From CAXRGH01 sp964230195 (lineage in GTDB: Bacteria > Pseudomonadota > Gammaproteobacteria > Enterobacterales > Alteromonadaceae), in assembly GCA_964230195.1 (NCBI GenBank), contig CAXRGH010000122.1, positions 1 through 14,159 of the forward strand: a DNA stretch of 14,159 nucleotides, written 5' to 3'. The translations under genes and the position numbers were made by a program. This document shows positions 1 through 8,020 of the stretch, in pieces. Under the pieces are notes generated by a model. That model had not been told where the DNA came from. It was given only the letters and a program-made list of their open reading frames with translations, and ran no database searches. Position 1 is the first letter of the stretch, and every line of letters starts with the position of its first letter.

Positions 1-1447
1 CCTGCATCATGTCAGGTGTATAGCCCGGGATATTGTTCAGCCAGAATTCTTCTTCCGCGGTAGGTATGTAGGACTCGGAGCACTGAGGACAGTTACGACG
101 GACTAAGCGTTGTGCAACAATGGCACGAAGGGAGCTTGCCACCAAATACCCCGGAGCCCCCATATCAATAAGACGAATGGTACTTGAAACGGCATCGTTG
201 GTATGCAGCGTTGACAATACCAAGTGCCCCGTCAATGCACCACGAAGACCGATCTCAACAGTTTCACCGTCACGCATCTCACCCACCATGATGATGTCAG
301 GGTCTTGACGCAATGTGGTGCGGAGAATCGACGCAAAGTCGAGTCCAATTTTATGGTTTACCTGTACCTGATTGATGCGAGGTAAACGATATTCCACCGG
401 ATCTTCCGCAGTAATGATCTTATTGCTCGCTTTGTTTAATTCACTCAGAGCGCCGTATAAGGTGGTGGTTTTACCTGAACCCGTGGGTCAAGTAACAAAA
501 ATCATGCCATTTGGACGTGCGAGTAATCGCCTAAATTGAGTCAAGATCTCGTCCGGCATACCGGTTTCTTCAAGTTTCAATAGACCTGCAGATTGATCCA
601 ATAAACGAAGTACTACTGATTCGCCGTGTTGCACTGGCATGGTGGACACACGAATGTCGATGGTATGCCCTTTCAGCTTGATGTGAGTACGTCCATCCTG
701 AGGCAAGCGCTTTTCCGAAATATCTAATCCGGCCATCAACTTAATGCGCAACACCAATGCCGCAGCAATATTACTTTGTTCAATAATATGCTCTTGAAGT
801 ACGCCATCAACCCGTTGACGGATGCGCAACGCATTTTCTTCGGGTTCAATGTGAATATCAGACGCGTTCAACTGGATAGCATCTTCAAATACCGACTGCA
901 GTAATTTTGCAACCGTGTTGTCTTCTTCCCCAAGGGCGGCGCCAAAATCAAACGCGTCGGTTTCTTGATACTCAGACGCTAGCTCTTTTGCAAAACTGGT
1001 AATATCGTCGGTTCGACGATAGCTTAGATCAATGGAGCGAAATATCTGAGACTCACGAGCAATGGCTAATTCCACTGGCTTATCGAGGGACTGAGCAATA
1101 CTGTCAAGGGCGTTAATATCCGCTGGGTCACTGACGGCTACGGAATAGTGATACTCAGTTTCTTCAATGATGATGGCTCTAAACCGGCGGGCAACCACTT
1201 CCGGTAACTTTTTAGCCAGGCTTGAAGAAATCGTAATTTCAGTCAAATTCACAAACGGAACGTTTAACTGTTTGGCCAAGAAGCCTAACAATTGCACTTC
1301 GGTAACAAACTTTAAATCAATCAAGGCTTGGCCAAGTTTGCGCCCTGACTGTTTTTGCTCTTTCAACGCTTGCATCAACTGATCTTCAGTAATGACCAAT
1401 TCTTGAACCAACAGGTCCCCAAGGCGCATTTTGAGTTTTGCTACCAT
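1..1447 (-). pseudogene. mshE: MshE, MSHA pilus extension ATPase (PilB/GspE family), interrupted by an in-frame TGA and cut by the left edge
   Basis: MshE is the cytoplasmic hexameric ATPase that powers MSHA pilus extension. Numbering from the ATG at 1445-1447, residues 1-70 form a MshEN-type domain (RLGDLL at 8-13, KLGQAL at 37-42, a family known to bind c-di-GMP). The conserved ASDIHIEP stretch is at 195-202. Codon 320 is TGA where the family has the first Gly of GPTGSGKT. The same frame then reads PTGSGKTTTLYGALSEL, Walker B DIIMVGEMRD (about 384-393), GALTGHLVLSTLHTND and CPQC (453-456), with no further stop to base 2. The window holds 482 codons; about 90 more are expected off the edge. 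The start follows mshN by 1 nt, with GGAGG 5 nt upstream. If the TGA is real, the 319-aa product lacks the whole nucleotide-binding core and is presumably inactive. TGA is a normal stop here (mshM and mshJ end in it). A sequencing error cannot be excluded. Identity is very sure; pseudogene status is not. Confidence 0.9.
488..490 (-). other. In-frame TGA replacing the first Walker A glycine of mshE
   Basis: On the minus strand the frame reads ...G M I F V T, TGA, P T G S G K T T T. Family members have Gly (GPTGSGKT) at this place. One substitution, GGA to TGA (plus-strand c to a at 490), explains it. The base after the stop is C, a context regarded as a comparatively weak UGA terminator in bacteria, so low-level readthrough is conceivable, but nothing in the sequence shows it. 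Confidence 0.9.
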
Positions 1448-1448
1448 T

Positions 1449-2744
1449 TTATCCTCCGATGACGCTCAAGCGTTGTTGAATAAAACGCTGTGTTGCCGGC
1501 GGCAAACCGGTTAACTGCAATGCCTTCCGATACGCATCTCGGGCGTCATTTATCTCTGACCCGCTGTCGAGCGCCACTGCAAGCCCCAACCACCACTTAG
1601 GCTCTGTAGGCTGAAAACTCGCGAGTTTGTAGTAACTATTATAGGCCAAATCATAGGCTTGAGCCTGCTGAGCTAGCGCACCTTGTAAGGCGTAGTACTC
1701 CGCATTAAAGGCAATATCCGGTTGAAAAGCACTAAGCACATCGAGGGCTTGAGGGGCGAGATTCTTTTTCACATAAAGACGAGCTAACATGACGCGAGCC
1801 GAATGCGCTTCTGGGGTGACTTTCAATGCGGCAAGTAAGGTTGATTCAGCCTTACTTTCCTGATTTTTAGAGAGATACAATTTGGCTAACTGTTGCGCCG
1901 CTAGAAAATCCTCGGGTTGATACTGCAACATGTTTTCGAGTGCAACAATGGCCTTGTTAGTTTGTTTAGTCCGTAACGCTATTTGTGCTTGATTACGCCA
2001 TTTGACCGCTTCGCCATTGCCGAGGTAGCTGGGAATCACTTCCAACACGGGTTCAGGATTTTGATTTTCCCTTACTTGCTTGTCACTCTGCTGGTTACGT
2101 TCATCTGTTTGAATGTCAGCACCATTCATTACGCTTGTTTTAGTCCTAGTTCCATAAGCGGACTGAGTTGCATTGGTCGTGGATTGCAATTGGCGCTTAT
2201 TTAAACCTACTGAGTCCGCAGTTTGAGGATGACGACGCGCGGGTAAAGCCTCACTGCGTTGCTGACCCGATAATTGTTGCTCACGAGACAAGGGAGTAGC
2301 GACATCTGCCGCATCAAGCGTCCCTGAGTTCGTCTCAATGATTTGACCGGCCGGTTGTAATGGCGCCACTGTCGATGACACTACCATAGGTTTGGCAACC
2401 ACTCCATCGGATACTTGCGAAGTTGCCTGCACAGTCGCTTGAGCAGAGGTTGAAACATTGACAGTGTCACTGCCTTGATTGGACAATTCTGCATGTTTAG
2501 GAGCGTCTCTGCTAGCACCGTCATCAGTCTCTGTTGAGGTCGATGATGAAGGGAGGTGTGCCTTATACTCATCAACACTGTCAATTTGATGCAGCCAATG
2601 CATCATACTGGCGATCCCAACCACAAGGACAACTGCAACGTATTTCCATCGTCCTCTCGCCTTTTGGGGCGGTACATAATTCGCATCACTGCCATTCGGT
2701 TGGCGATTCTCCAAATCTTGAAGCATCTTATTAACGACACTCAT
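1449..2744 (-). CDS. mshN: MshN, TPR-repeat MSHA pilus biogenesis protein
   Basis: This is a 431-aa protein of the MshN family, an accessory inner-membrane protein of the MSHA assembly machine whose exact role is not well defined. The N-terminus MSVVNKMLQDLENRQ is family-typical. One membrane segment lies at about 34-50 after basic residues. A Ser/Thr/Gln-rich, low-complexity and probably disordered linker covers about 56-240, and TPR-like helical repeats cover about 246-422. The C-terminal part is therefore expected in the periplasm. I chose the ATG at 2742-2744 over an upstream ATG at 2777, because it overlaps the mshM stop as ATGA, has an AGGGGGA ribosome site 6 nt upstream, and gives the conserved N-terminus. 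It ends TAA one base before mshE, so coupling with both neighbours is likely. Nothing suggests damage. Confidence 0.92.
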   Translation of the reverse strand: MSVVNKMLQDLENRQPNGSDANYVPPQKARGRWKYVAVVLVVGIASMMHWLHQIDSVDEYKAHLPSSSTSTETDDGASRDAPKHAELSNQGSDTVNVSTSAQATVQATSQVSDGVVAKPMVVSSTVAPLQPAGQIIETNSGTLDAADVATPLSREQQLSGQQRSEALPARRHPQTADSVGLNKRQLQSTTNATQSAYGTRTKTSVMNGADIQTDERNQQSDKQVRENQNPEPVLEVIPSYLGNGEAVKWRNQAQIALRTKQTNKAIVALENMLQYQPEDFLAAQQLAKLYLSKNQESKAESTLLAALKVTPEAHSARVMLARLYVKKNLAPQALDVLSAFQPDIAFNAEYYALQGALAQQAQAYDLAYNSYYKLASFQPTEPKWWLGLAVALDSGSEINDARDAYRKALQLTGLPPATQRFIQQRLSVIGG

Positions 2745-3703
2745 AAGGCTTCCCCCTGATACCATTGTAATAGCCACGTCGGAAACATCTGTTCACCGTA
2801 AATGGACATCCATGCGAATAGACAGCCTGAAAAGAGGATTGCCGCCAACAATAGCCATATGGTTCCCTTAAGCCAAGGGTTCATGCCTGAATAGAAGGTT
2901 GATTCCGTATCTTTTATCGCGTGTTTGACATGTCGTTGAGATACCGTTTGTTTGCCTTCACCAAACGCTAGCATCAATGCTTTGTGACACAGCACATTGA
3001 CAATACGAGGGGTGCCTGCGGATGCTTTGTAGAGTAATTTACAACAGCGGCGATTAAACGCCGGTACGCCACGATAACCAGCGATTTTCAAACGATGTTG
3101 TACATAATGAAAAAGTTGGTCATAGTCCATGTGATCAAGGCAATAAGAGAAACCGATTCGTTGCTTTAACTGTCTCAGTTCAGGCAGGTTCAACTTTTCG
3201 TTGAGTTCGGGTTGTGCAAATAACACCACGTGGATGAGTTTGCTGGATTCGGTTTCTAAGTTTGAAAATAACCGCAAGACCTCAATGGTCTCGACTGGCA
3301 ATGCCTGTGCTTCATCAATGATAAGTACCACAGACTTGCGTTCTTTACTGATAGCAATCAGTCTTGCTTGGATTAATTGGGTAAAGGTTTGTGGATCCGT
3401 ATTCGGATCAATATCCACTGACAATTCAGCGGCGACAGCATGGCGCAATTCATTGGGTGACAAATACGGATTGGGGATGTAGGCCGTCACAAAATCATCA
3501 GGTAATTCATTTAACAATTTACGACAGATGAGTGTTTTACCAGTACCAACTTCACCGGTGACTTTGATGAAACCTTCTCCGGTTTTTAAAGCAACATTGA
3601 GGACTTCCAGCGCATCATTATGGGTTGGAAGTCCGTAAAAATATTGCGTGTTTGGCGTCAACGTAAAGGGTAATTCGTTTAAGCCAAAATGATACAGGTA
3701 CAC
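2741..3703 (-). CDS. mshM: MshM, ExeA-like AAA ATPase of MSHA pilus assembly
   Basis: This 320-aa protein begins MYLYHFGLNELPFTLTPNT, the usual MshM/ExeA start. Walker A GEVGTGKT is at 50-57 and Walker B VVLIIDEAQ at about 125-133, with a QRIGFSY sensor-type stretch near 181-187. It is an AAA ATPase related to ExeA/GspA, which help an outer-membrane secretin assemble through peptidoglycan, so a role in MshL assembly is the reasonable inference. A single hydrophobic segment (about 281-298) follows the ATPase domain, then a short tail without a recognisable peptidoglycan-binding domain. The start codon is GTG, sharing its G with the mshL stop (TAGTG), with an AGGGAG ribosome site 7 nt upstream. 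The gene ends TGA, overlapping mshN by 4 nt. All key ATPase motifs look intact. Confidence 0.93.
   Translation of the reverse strand: MYLYHFGLNELPFTLTPNTQYFYGLPTHNDALEVLNVALKTGEGFIKVTGEVGTGKTLICRKLLNELPDDFVTAYIPNPYLSPNELRHAVAAELSVDIDPNTDPQTFTQLIQARLIAISKERKSVVLIIDEAQALPVETIEVLRLFSNLETESSKLIHVVLFAQPELNEKLNLPELRQLKQRIGFSYCLDHMDYDQLFHYVQHRLKIAGYRGVPAFNRRCCKLLYKASAGTPRIVNVLCHKALMLAFGEGKQTVSQRHVKHAIKDTESTFYSGMNPWLKGTIWLLLAAILFSGCLFAWMSIYGEQMFPTWLLQWYQGEAL
2751..2757 (-). promoter_or_regulatory. Ribosome binding site of mshN inside the end of mshM
   Basis: AGGGGGA on the minus strand lies 6 nt before the ATG at 2742-2744 and overlaps the last mshM codons. It supports that ATG, which gives the family-type MSVVNKML N-terminus. 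Confidence 0.7.
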
Positions 3704-5406
3704 TAGTTTGCTCCCTGCCAGCGTTGAATATTTTCACGTGCCCGCAAAAGCTCTTGCTGAGAGGTTCCACCACTCACCACCGTTGGTTTGATCAAAATAA
3801 TCAATTCTTTCTTGGTTTCAACCACGCGTTTATTTTTGAACAAGTTGCCAACTCCCGGAAGGCTCCCCAAAAACGGGACAGCGGATTCTGAATCATTGAC
3901 AATGGATTGCATCAATCCACCAATCACTACAATCTCACCAGAGTTTGCTTTTACCAAGGTATCAGACTCACGAATATTGCTTTGCGCTAACGGCAAAACA
4001 AATTGTTCTTGATTGAGTGTGACCACTTTTTCTTGTTCTTCGGTTTCAATAACCGATGGATGAACGTGTAATAAGACACTACCAAACTCATCAATTTGCG
4101 GGGTCACGTCAAGGGCGATACCTGAGAAGAAGGGTGTAAGTTCAATATCGGGGCCCGTTGACGTAGCGGTTGCAGTGATGGTGTTCTGACTTGACACGTC
4201 TGTCACAAAGTACTCGTCGTTACCCACTTTAATCACAGCTTTTTGATTATTCAATGCCGTCACACGCGGACTTGATAGCACTTGCACGTCGCCTTGCGTG
4301 GATAATAATGAAACCACGCCGCTAAAATCGTCACCATTAAAACTAACTGAGGTAACCCCACCTAAGCGCCCAGTGATAGTATTACTAAGGACTCCTAAAG
4401 TGTTGGTGATATCAAGCGTAGTACTGCCGCTGTTTGTCGCCAATTGACTCCAATTGATGCCTTGCTGATATTCATCGTCTAGTGAGACTTCAATGATTCT
4501 TGCCTCTAAAATCACTTGACGTTGAATACTCTCTTCTGATGTTCTCAAAAATGATTTAACCGCTCTAATTTCTTGTGGCATCGCACGTAAAGTCACTAAA
4601 CCGGCTTGTGGCGAAACCACAACGTGACGTCCCTCGCCTTCACCAATCAGCGCCTTTAAAGTCTCTTCAAGGTTTTTCCAGAAGTCAGTTTGAGCGCGAG
4701 TTGAAATATTGGTGCCGTTGCTGCCGGACATACCGCCAAAGCCACCAATACCGCCCAAACCACCTAAGTTATTGTTACCGAACTGATTACCTTGATTAAA
4801 GTTATTCTGTGAACCTGAACGTCCACCAAAATTGTTGCCGAAACCGCCCTGCATACCATTTTGATTGCCACCAAATTGTGAGATACCGCCAGATGAAATA
4901 CTGGTCTGTGTGCTACCGTCGCGCTGCATCAGTAAGTAGTTAACGGCAATAGTCTCAGTACGTAGTCCCGATGGAAAAATACTAAACACGCTGCCACGTT
5001 GACGCACCTCATAACCGTATATTTCCGTAATGATGTCCACCACCTCTAACACCGTCACTTGTTTAACATCCAGCGTAATAACACCGCCGACGTCAGGATG
5101 AATCACCACACTGTAGGGTGTTGGTTCAAATAACCCAGCAAAGAATTCGGTGGCAGGCACTTTCTCAGCTTTAATGTCGTAACGTGCTTGCTCAAGCAAG
5201 TTCTGACCACTGGTTCCGGGGGCACCGGGCAATAATAACCCAGAAACTTCTGGTGGAAGTTTTGACAAGGCTTTGGGGACGGCACTGCTGGCTTGCTGCT
5301 CTTCAATTGCCGCATCTACTGCCTCTAGCGGAATTGAATTCGTGGATTTACATGCCGCTATTGTGGCTAACAGTAGTAGCGCAATGTAATTAAAACTTGT
5401 ATTCAT
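3703..5406 (-). CDS. mshL: MshL, outer-membrane secretin lipoprotein of the MSHA pilus
   Basis: MshL forms the multimeric outer-membrane channel through which the pilus exits. From the ATG at 5404-5406 it is 567 aa. A lipoprotein signal ends IAAC with lipid-acceptor Cys19. Residues about 85-150 form a secretin N-domain, and about 172-230 a Gly/Asn-rich linker. Residues about 243-305 form a second N-domain ending VILEARIIEVSLDDEY. The C-terminal secretin domain follows, with VQVLSSPRVTALNNQKA, the GSVLLHVHPSV strand, VVIGGLMQ, VPFLGSLPGVGNLF and KKELIILIKPTVV. An alternative GTG lies two codons upstream; neither start has a strong ribosome site, so translation probably depends on coupling to mshK (17-nt overlap). 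Stop TAG overlaps the mshM GTG by one base. Confidence 0.95.
   Translation of the reverse strand: MNTSFNYIALLLLATIAACKSTNSIPLEAVDAAIEEQQASSAVPKALSKLPPEVSGLLLPGAPGTSGQNLLEQARYDIKAEKVPATEFFAGLFEPTPYSVVIHPDVGGVITLDVKQVTVLEVVDIITEIYGYEVRQRGSVFSIFPSGLRTETIAVNYLLMQRDGSTQTSISSGGISQFGGNQNGMQGGFGNNFGGRSGSQNNFNQGNQFGNNNLGGLGGIGGFGGMSGSNGTNISTRAQTDFWKNLEETLKALIGEGEGRHVVVSPQAGLVTLRAMPQEIRAVKSFLRTSEESIQRQVILEARIIEVSLDDEYQQGINWSQLATNSGSTTLDITNTLGVLSNTITGRLGGVTSVSFNGDDFSGVVSLLSTQGDVQVLSSPRVTALNNQKAVIKVGNDEYFVTDVSSQNTITATATSTGPDIELTPFFSGIALDVTPQIDEFGSVLLHVHPSVIETEEQEKVVTLNQEQFVLPLAQSNIRESDTLVKANSGEIVVIGGLMQSIVNDSESAVPFLGSLPGVGNLFKNKRVVETKKELIILIKPTVVSGGTSQQELLRARENIQRWQGAN
4714..4893 (-). other. Gly/Asn-rich low-complexity linker in MshL
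   Basis: About 60 residues between the two periplasmic N-domains of MshL are dominated by Gly and Asn, with Phe at intervals (FGGNQNG, FGNNFGG, NFNQGNQFGNNN, GGIGGFGG). This has the composition of a flexible or self-associating loop. Gly- or Ser-rich linkers occur in other secretins at a similar place. The Asn/Phe content is notable, but no function can be assigned. Confidence 0.75.
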
Positions 5407-5776
5407 GTTCACGGATTGTCATCACTTTATTTAAATTTAATTGTTTAAGCTCACCATTATGAAATAACTCAACACCATCTTGGTTCACTTTTCTTATTGT
5501 TATGTTGTCACGCGTCTTGCCTTCATGAATCGCTTCACCATTGATAATGGCGTAGCGCACAGTGGCAGAAATAAAAACTGCTGATAAACGCAGACCGCTA
5601 AAGCTATTAGATAACGCTGTTGGCCCATCTTTAAGCGTTTCGTCCGTGACATCCATTGACTTAGCATTCGGTACTAACGGCTTTGTTGGATCAATGAGCA
5701 CTTGCGCTGATGTATTACCTGATGCCAATACGCAAATTGACAGCACTAGAGCGATAGTCAAAGAAACATCTTTCAT
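5390..5776 (-). CDS. mshK: MshK, PilP-like periplasmic protein of MSHA pilus biogenesis
   Basis: This is a 128-aa exported protein, with the usual MshK position and size. A signal peptide covers residues 1-24 (MKDVSLTIALVLSICVLAS..., cleavage near NTSA/QV). The mature protein begins QVLIDPTKP, the DPT/DPF-type start common to MshK and other small secretin-partner proteins. A short beta-rich domain follows (FSGLRLSAVFIS, YAIINGEAI, VNQDGVELFHNG), the PilP/GspC-like homology region. By analogy with PilP it would link the inner-membrane MshI2/MshJ complex to the MshL secretin. I chose the ATG at 5774-5776 over one eight codons upstream because GGGAGG lies 8 nt before it and it starts directly at the signal peptide. 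It lies 4 nt after mshJ and overlaps mshL by 17 nt. Confidence 0.88.
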   Translation of the reverse strand: MKDVSLTIALVLSICVLASGNTSAQVLIDPTKPLVPNAKSMDVTDETLKDGPTALSNSFSGLRLSAVFISATVRYAIINGEAIHEGKTRDNITIRKVNQDGVELFHNGELKQLNLNKVMTIREHEYKF

Positions 5777-5780
5777 CTCA

Positions 5781-6425
5781 TCAACCTCCCATAAACGCAT
5801 CTTCAGCGCTGAGGGTATAAACGGTTACATTGACCGTGGCTTCTGGATAAGCAGTCACTTGGAAATCCAGTGTTTGCCAATACAGTTGCCACTGCAGTTG
5901 TTGTGCTTTCTCCAAATAGTTTTGGATAGCAAAAAAGTCGCCTTTAAGGGTCATTTCAATGCCGTGTCTGTACAATTTACCTTCGTTGCTATTATTTGGG
6001 CCTTCAATCACAACTTCAGGTGGTAAAGAAGAAAGACCAACTAAAGCAACATCATCAGATTTCGCCATCAATGCTTGAAGCACACTGGTCATTTGTTTGG
6101 CCGAAATCAAGTTTACCATTTTACCCTTCATGATGGAGCGCTCCGCATCCAATAATTGGTTTAGGCCGTCTATCTTTTTTTGCCACGCTACATTGGGGTC
6201 AACAGGCTTGTAATTGCGCTGGTCTGATACTTTTTGAGACAGCTCTACGAAGCGCAACTGGGTCTTTTTGATGTCCGCTTTAATGGCGGTTTGTTGTGCA
6301 ATGATAGGATCAACGAATTGAGTAAAACCAATGGCCAATATCAACACGATCCCACCAAGGGCCACTAACACACGTTCACGCAGCTGAAGGGTTAAAAATC
6401 GTTTGTGCAACTCAGTGTAATTCAT
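5781..6425 (-). CDS. mshJ: MshJ, PilO-like inner-membrane protein of MSHA pilus biogenesis
   Basis: This is a 214-aa bitopic membrane protein. The N-terminal cytoplasmic part MNYTELHKRFLTLQLRERVL is followed by a membrane segment at about 18-34 (VLVALGGIVLILAIGF). A helical, coiled-coil-prone stretch rich in Lys/Gln/Glu covers about 42-100. The C-terminal alpha/beta domain contains GLSSLPPEVVIEG and YRHGIEMTLKGDFFAIQNYLEKAQ, the pattern of PilO/GspM ferredoxin-like domains. It should pair with the PilN-like MshI2 in the inner-membrane alignment complex. The ATG overlaps the mshI2 stop by one base (TAATG), and an AGGAGGG ribosome site lies just upstream. It ends TGA. Confidence 0.9.
   Translation of the reverse strand: MNYTELHKRFLTLQLRERVLVALGGIVLILAIGFTQFVDPIIAQQTAIKADIKKTQLRFVELSQKVSDQRNYKPVDPNVAWQKKIDGLNQLLDAERSIMKGKMVNLISAKQMTSVLQALMAKSDDVALVGLSSLPPEVVIEGPNNSNEGKLYRHGIEMTLKGDFFAIQNYLEKAQQLQWQLYWQTLDFQVTAYPEATVNVTVYTLSAEDAFMGG
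5785..5790 (-). promoter_or_regulatory. Ribosome binding site of mshK, deciding its start
   Basis: GGGAGG on the minus strand lies 8 nt before the ATG at 5774-5776, inside the last codons of mshJ. It supports this ATG over the one at 5798-5800, which lies upstream of the site. Confidence 0.75.
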
Positions 6426-7030
6426 TACTGTCCCTCCTGTCGCGAGAAAATTGCACCAGAACTCACCTTAAAATTCAGTTCATTGTGCTTGTTTTCAAAC
6501 AAACGAGTGTGGGAGAAACGTCGCCCATTAAAAACATCGGATTGTCCCAAACCCTCAAGCCAAAGAGGAATAGCGGCTGCACTGTTTGTAACACCTTCGA
6601 GGGTTAACTCAGTGTCAGTAAAATAGATGTGGGATAAGCTAATGTCAGGATGATGGTATTCGGCGAGTGCAACCATTAAAGCTGAAAAGTCTGTAGAGGC
6701 AACAATATCATCGCCGGTAATTTCAGCATTCAGATTTTGGTAGTAGGTCAAATCATTGGTTAAGCGCTCTGCTGTTGCCACCAGCAACGGATCTTCATCT
6801 TCAGTCACTTGTGATGCAACCAACATGTCATAGGCTTGTTTAGCAACATCGACTTGTTGCTCAGCATTCGTTTTTTCTATTTTGTATTGCGCTAATTCCG
6901 ATTGATAGTCTTGATACACTGTCACAAGAATGCCGATGGCAAAAGACCACACAATAATACAAAAAGCCAGCGTCAGCAGTTCTACTTTCGGCTTCAGTCC
7001 GTCATGAAAAAAGTTTACGTCTGATTTCAT
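6425..7030 (-). CDS. mshI2: MshI2, PilN-like inner-membrane protein of MSHA pilus biogenesis
   Basis: This is a 201-aa protein with a short N-terminus MKSDVNFFHDGLKPKVELLTL, close to the NLF/NLY-type motif by which PilN proteins contact PilM. A membrane segment lies at about 19-39 (LTLAFCIIVWSFAIGILVTVY), followed by a coiled-coil-like segment (about 40-75) and a periplasmic alpha/beta domain. It lies directly after the PilM-like MshI and before the PilO-like MshJ, matching the pilMNO order. Some annotations name this gene mshI2, others only 'PilN domain-containing protein'. The ATG follows the mshI TAA with no gap (TAAATG), and a weak AAAGGTG ribosome site lies upstream, consistent with coupled translation. 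Family sure, gene name less so. Confidence 0.85.
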   Translation of the reverse strand: MKSDVNFFHDGLKPKVELLTLAFCIIVWSFAIGILVTVYQDYQSELAQYKIEKTNAEQQVDVAKQAYDMLVASQVTEDEDPLLVATAERLTNDLTYYQNLNAEITGDDIVASTDFSALMVALAEYHHPDISLSHIYFTDTELTLEGVTNSAAAIPLWLEGLGQSDVFNGRRFSHTRLFENKHNELNFKVSSGAIFSRQEGQ

Positions 7031-7966
7031 TTATTCTGCACCTTTCTCAGCTCTTTGAGTGTTGATCAGCGGTGACAAGCTAAACAGGTTGGGATTCGGG
7101 ATCTTATCTAAGCCATCAATCTCTAATGCTAGCGGCTCAACATCCAAAAACAGTGCAGTAGACAAGCGTTGACAGAAGTCAGAGACATCAGAAAGCGCCA
7201 GGTTTACATAGATTTTTTGCACTGGCGCCTGACGCATTTGGCTATCAAAGTAGTCCATTGAGCGCTGTAACTCAACACCAAGATTACCATTAATTGCGTA
7301 TCCTAATTCCTCACCGTACAACTTATGAAGATTTTCAACATGGTTGAGTTTACGGCTCAAATACACATGCCCTGATTTAACAATAAAAGCAGTCACTTCT
7401 GTGCGGCTGGTTTGTGCAATCAGTAAGCAAGGTGTATCGTCAACCGGCACTAAAAATCGGGCAGAGGTTTCACTCACTTCCAGACGCTTCAAATCAAGAT
7501 GAGCATGATGGCAACCAGATACTATGTTATTTACAGTCGTGCTTGGTACAACGACAACATTGACTTTCTGAGCACCAGCCACCGGGACGGGCACATCATA
7601 AAAGTCAATAACGGTATCGTCTGCCACCGAAAAAAGTTCATTAACAGACCATCTTAAAGCCTGAGCAACCGCGTCATCTTCAACGTCGGGTTTGTCGGCA
7701 ACTAAGCTTTGATAGCCATCACTTTCTATGGTGACATAACAGGGGAGATGAAGGGCTTGATTGCGCTTAAGCCACTGATAGAGAGGCTTATGCCAAACCT
7801 CGTCAGAGATAAAGTACTGGGCTTGGAGTGTGACAAGATGTCCTTGGTCATCTAACTGACACAAAGATGCGTTTATCCCCCGTTCTGAATAAGTCAGACC
7901 AATGGCCTGATTTTTCGCTGGCCGCTTCACCAAACGTTTCACCGACCGACGCCACCCAATGCGCAT
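7031..7966 (-). CDS. mshI: MshI, PilM-like actin-fold cytoplasmic protein of MSHA pilus biogenesis
   Basis: This is a 311-aa soluble protein at the head of the msh operon. It has no signal peptide or membrane segment. The N-terminal region IGLTYSERGINASLCQLDD resembles the first strands of the actin-like fold of PilM. Other conserved-looking stretches are AQALRWSVNELFSVADDTVIDF and LGVELQRSMDYFDSQM, the latter typical of PilM/MshI. It would bind the cytoplasmic N-terminus of MshI2. I chose the ATG at 7964-7966 because AAAGGA lies 9 nt upstream; a GTG two codons earlier would be only 3 nt from that site. It is much smaller than the large MshI proteins of some genera, consistent with the split mshI/mshI2 form. 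It is preceded by the only sizeable non-coding gap in the window. Confidence 0.88.
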   Translation of the reverse strand: MRIGWRRSVKRLVKRPAKNQAIGLTYSERGINASLCQLDDQGHLVTLQAQYFISDEVWHKPLYQWLKRNQALHLPCYVTIESDGYQSLVADKPDVEDDAVAQALRWSVNELFSVADDTVIDFYDVPVPVAGAQKVNVVVVPSTTVNNIVSGCHHAHLDLKRLEVSETSARFLVPVDDTPCLLIAQTSRTEVTAFIVKSGHVYLSRKLNHVENLHKLYGEELGYAINGNLGVELQRSMDYFDSQMRQAPVQKIYVNLALSDVSDFCQRLSTALFLDVEPLALEIDGLDKIPNPNLFSLSPLINTQRAEKGAE

Positions 7967-7975
7967 GCACACAAT

Positions 7976-7981
7976 TCCTTT
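7976..7981 (-). promoter_or_regulatory. Ribosome binding site of mshI, deciding its start
   Basis: AAAGGA on the minus strand lies 9 nt before the ATG at 7964-7966, but only 3 nt before the in-frame GTG at 7970-7972. This favours the ATG. Confidence 0.65.
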
Positions 7982-8020
7982 TTGTTGTTATCGACTAGAA
8001 TGTATCAGAATTTACACCCT

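Noticed and set aside
120..308. Plus-strand ORF of 62 codons at the left end
   Set aside because: It is antisense to the conserved Walker B and CPQC-side part of mshE, with no ribosome site or family resemblance.
488..490. TGA read as a sense codon under a variant genetic code, or as selenocysteine
   Set aside because: mshM and mshJ end in TGA at sites where overlap with the next gene confirms termination. The family residue is Gly, not Trp or Cys, and no SECIS-type context is evident.
5103..5393. Short ORFs in other frames within mshL
   Set aside because: They are out-of-frame shadows of a well-conserved secretin lipoprotein N-terminus.
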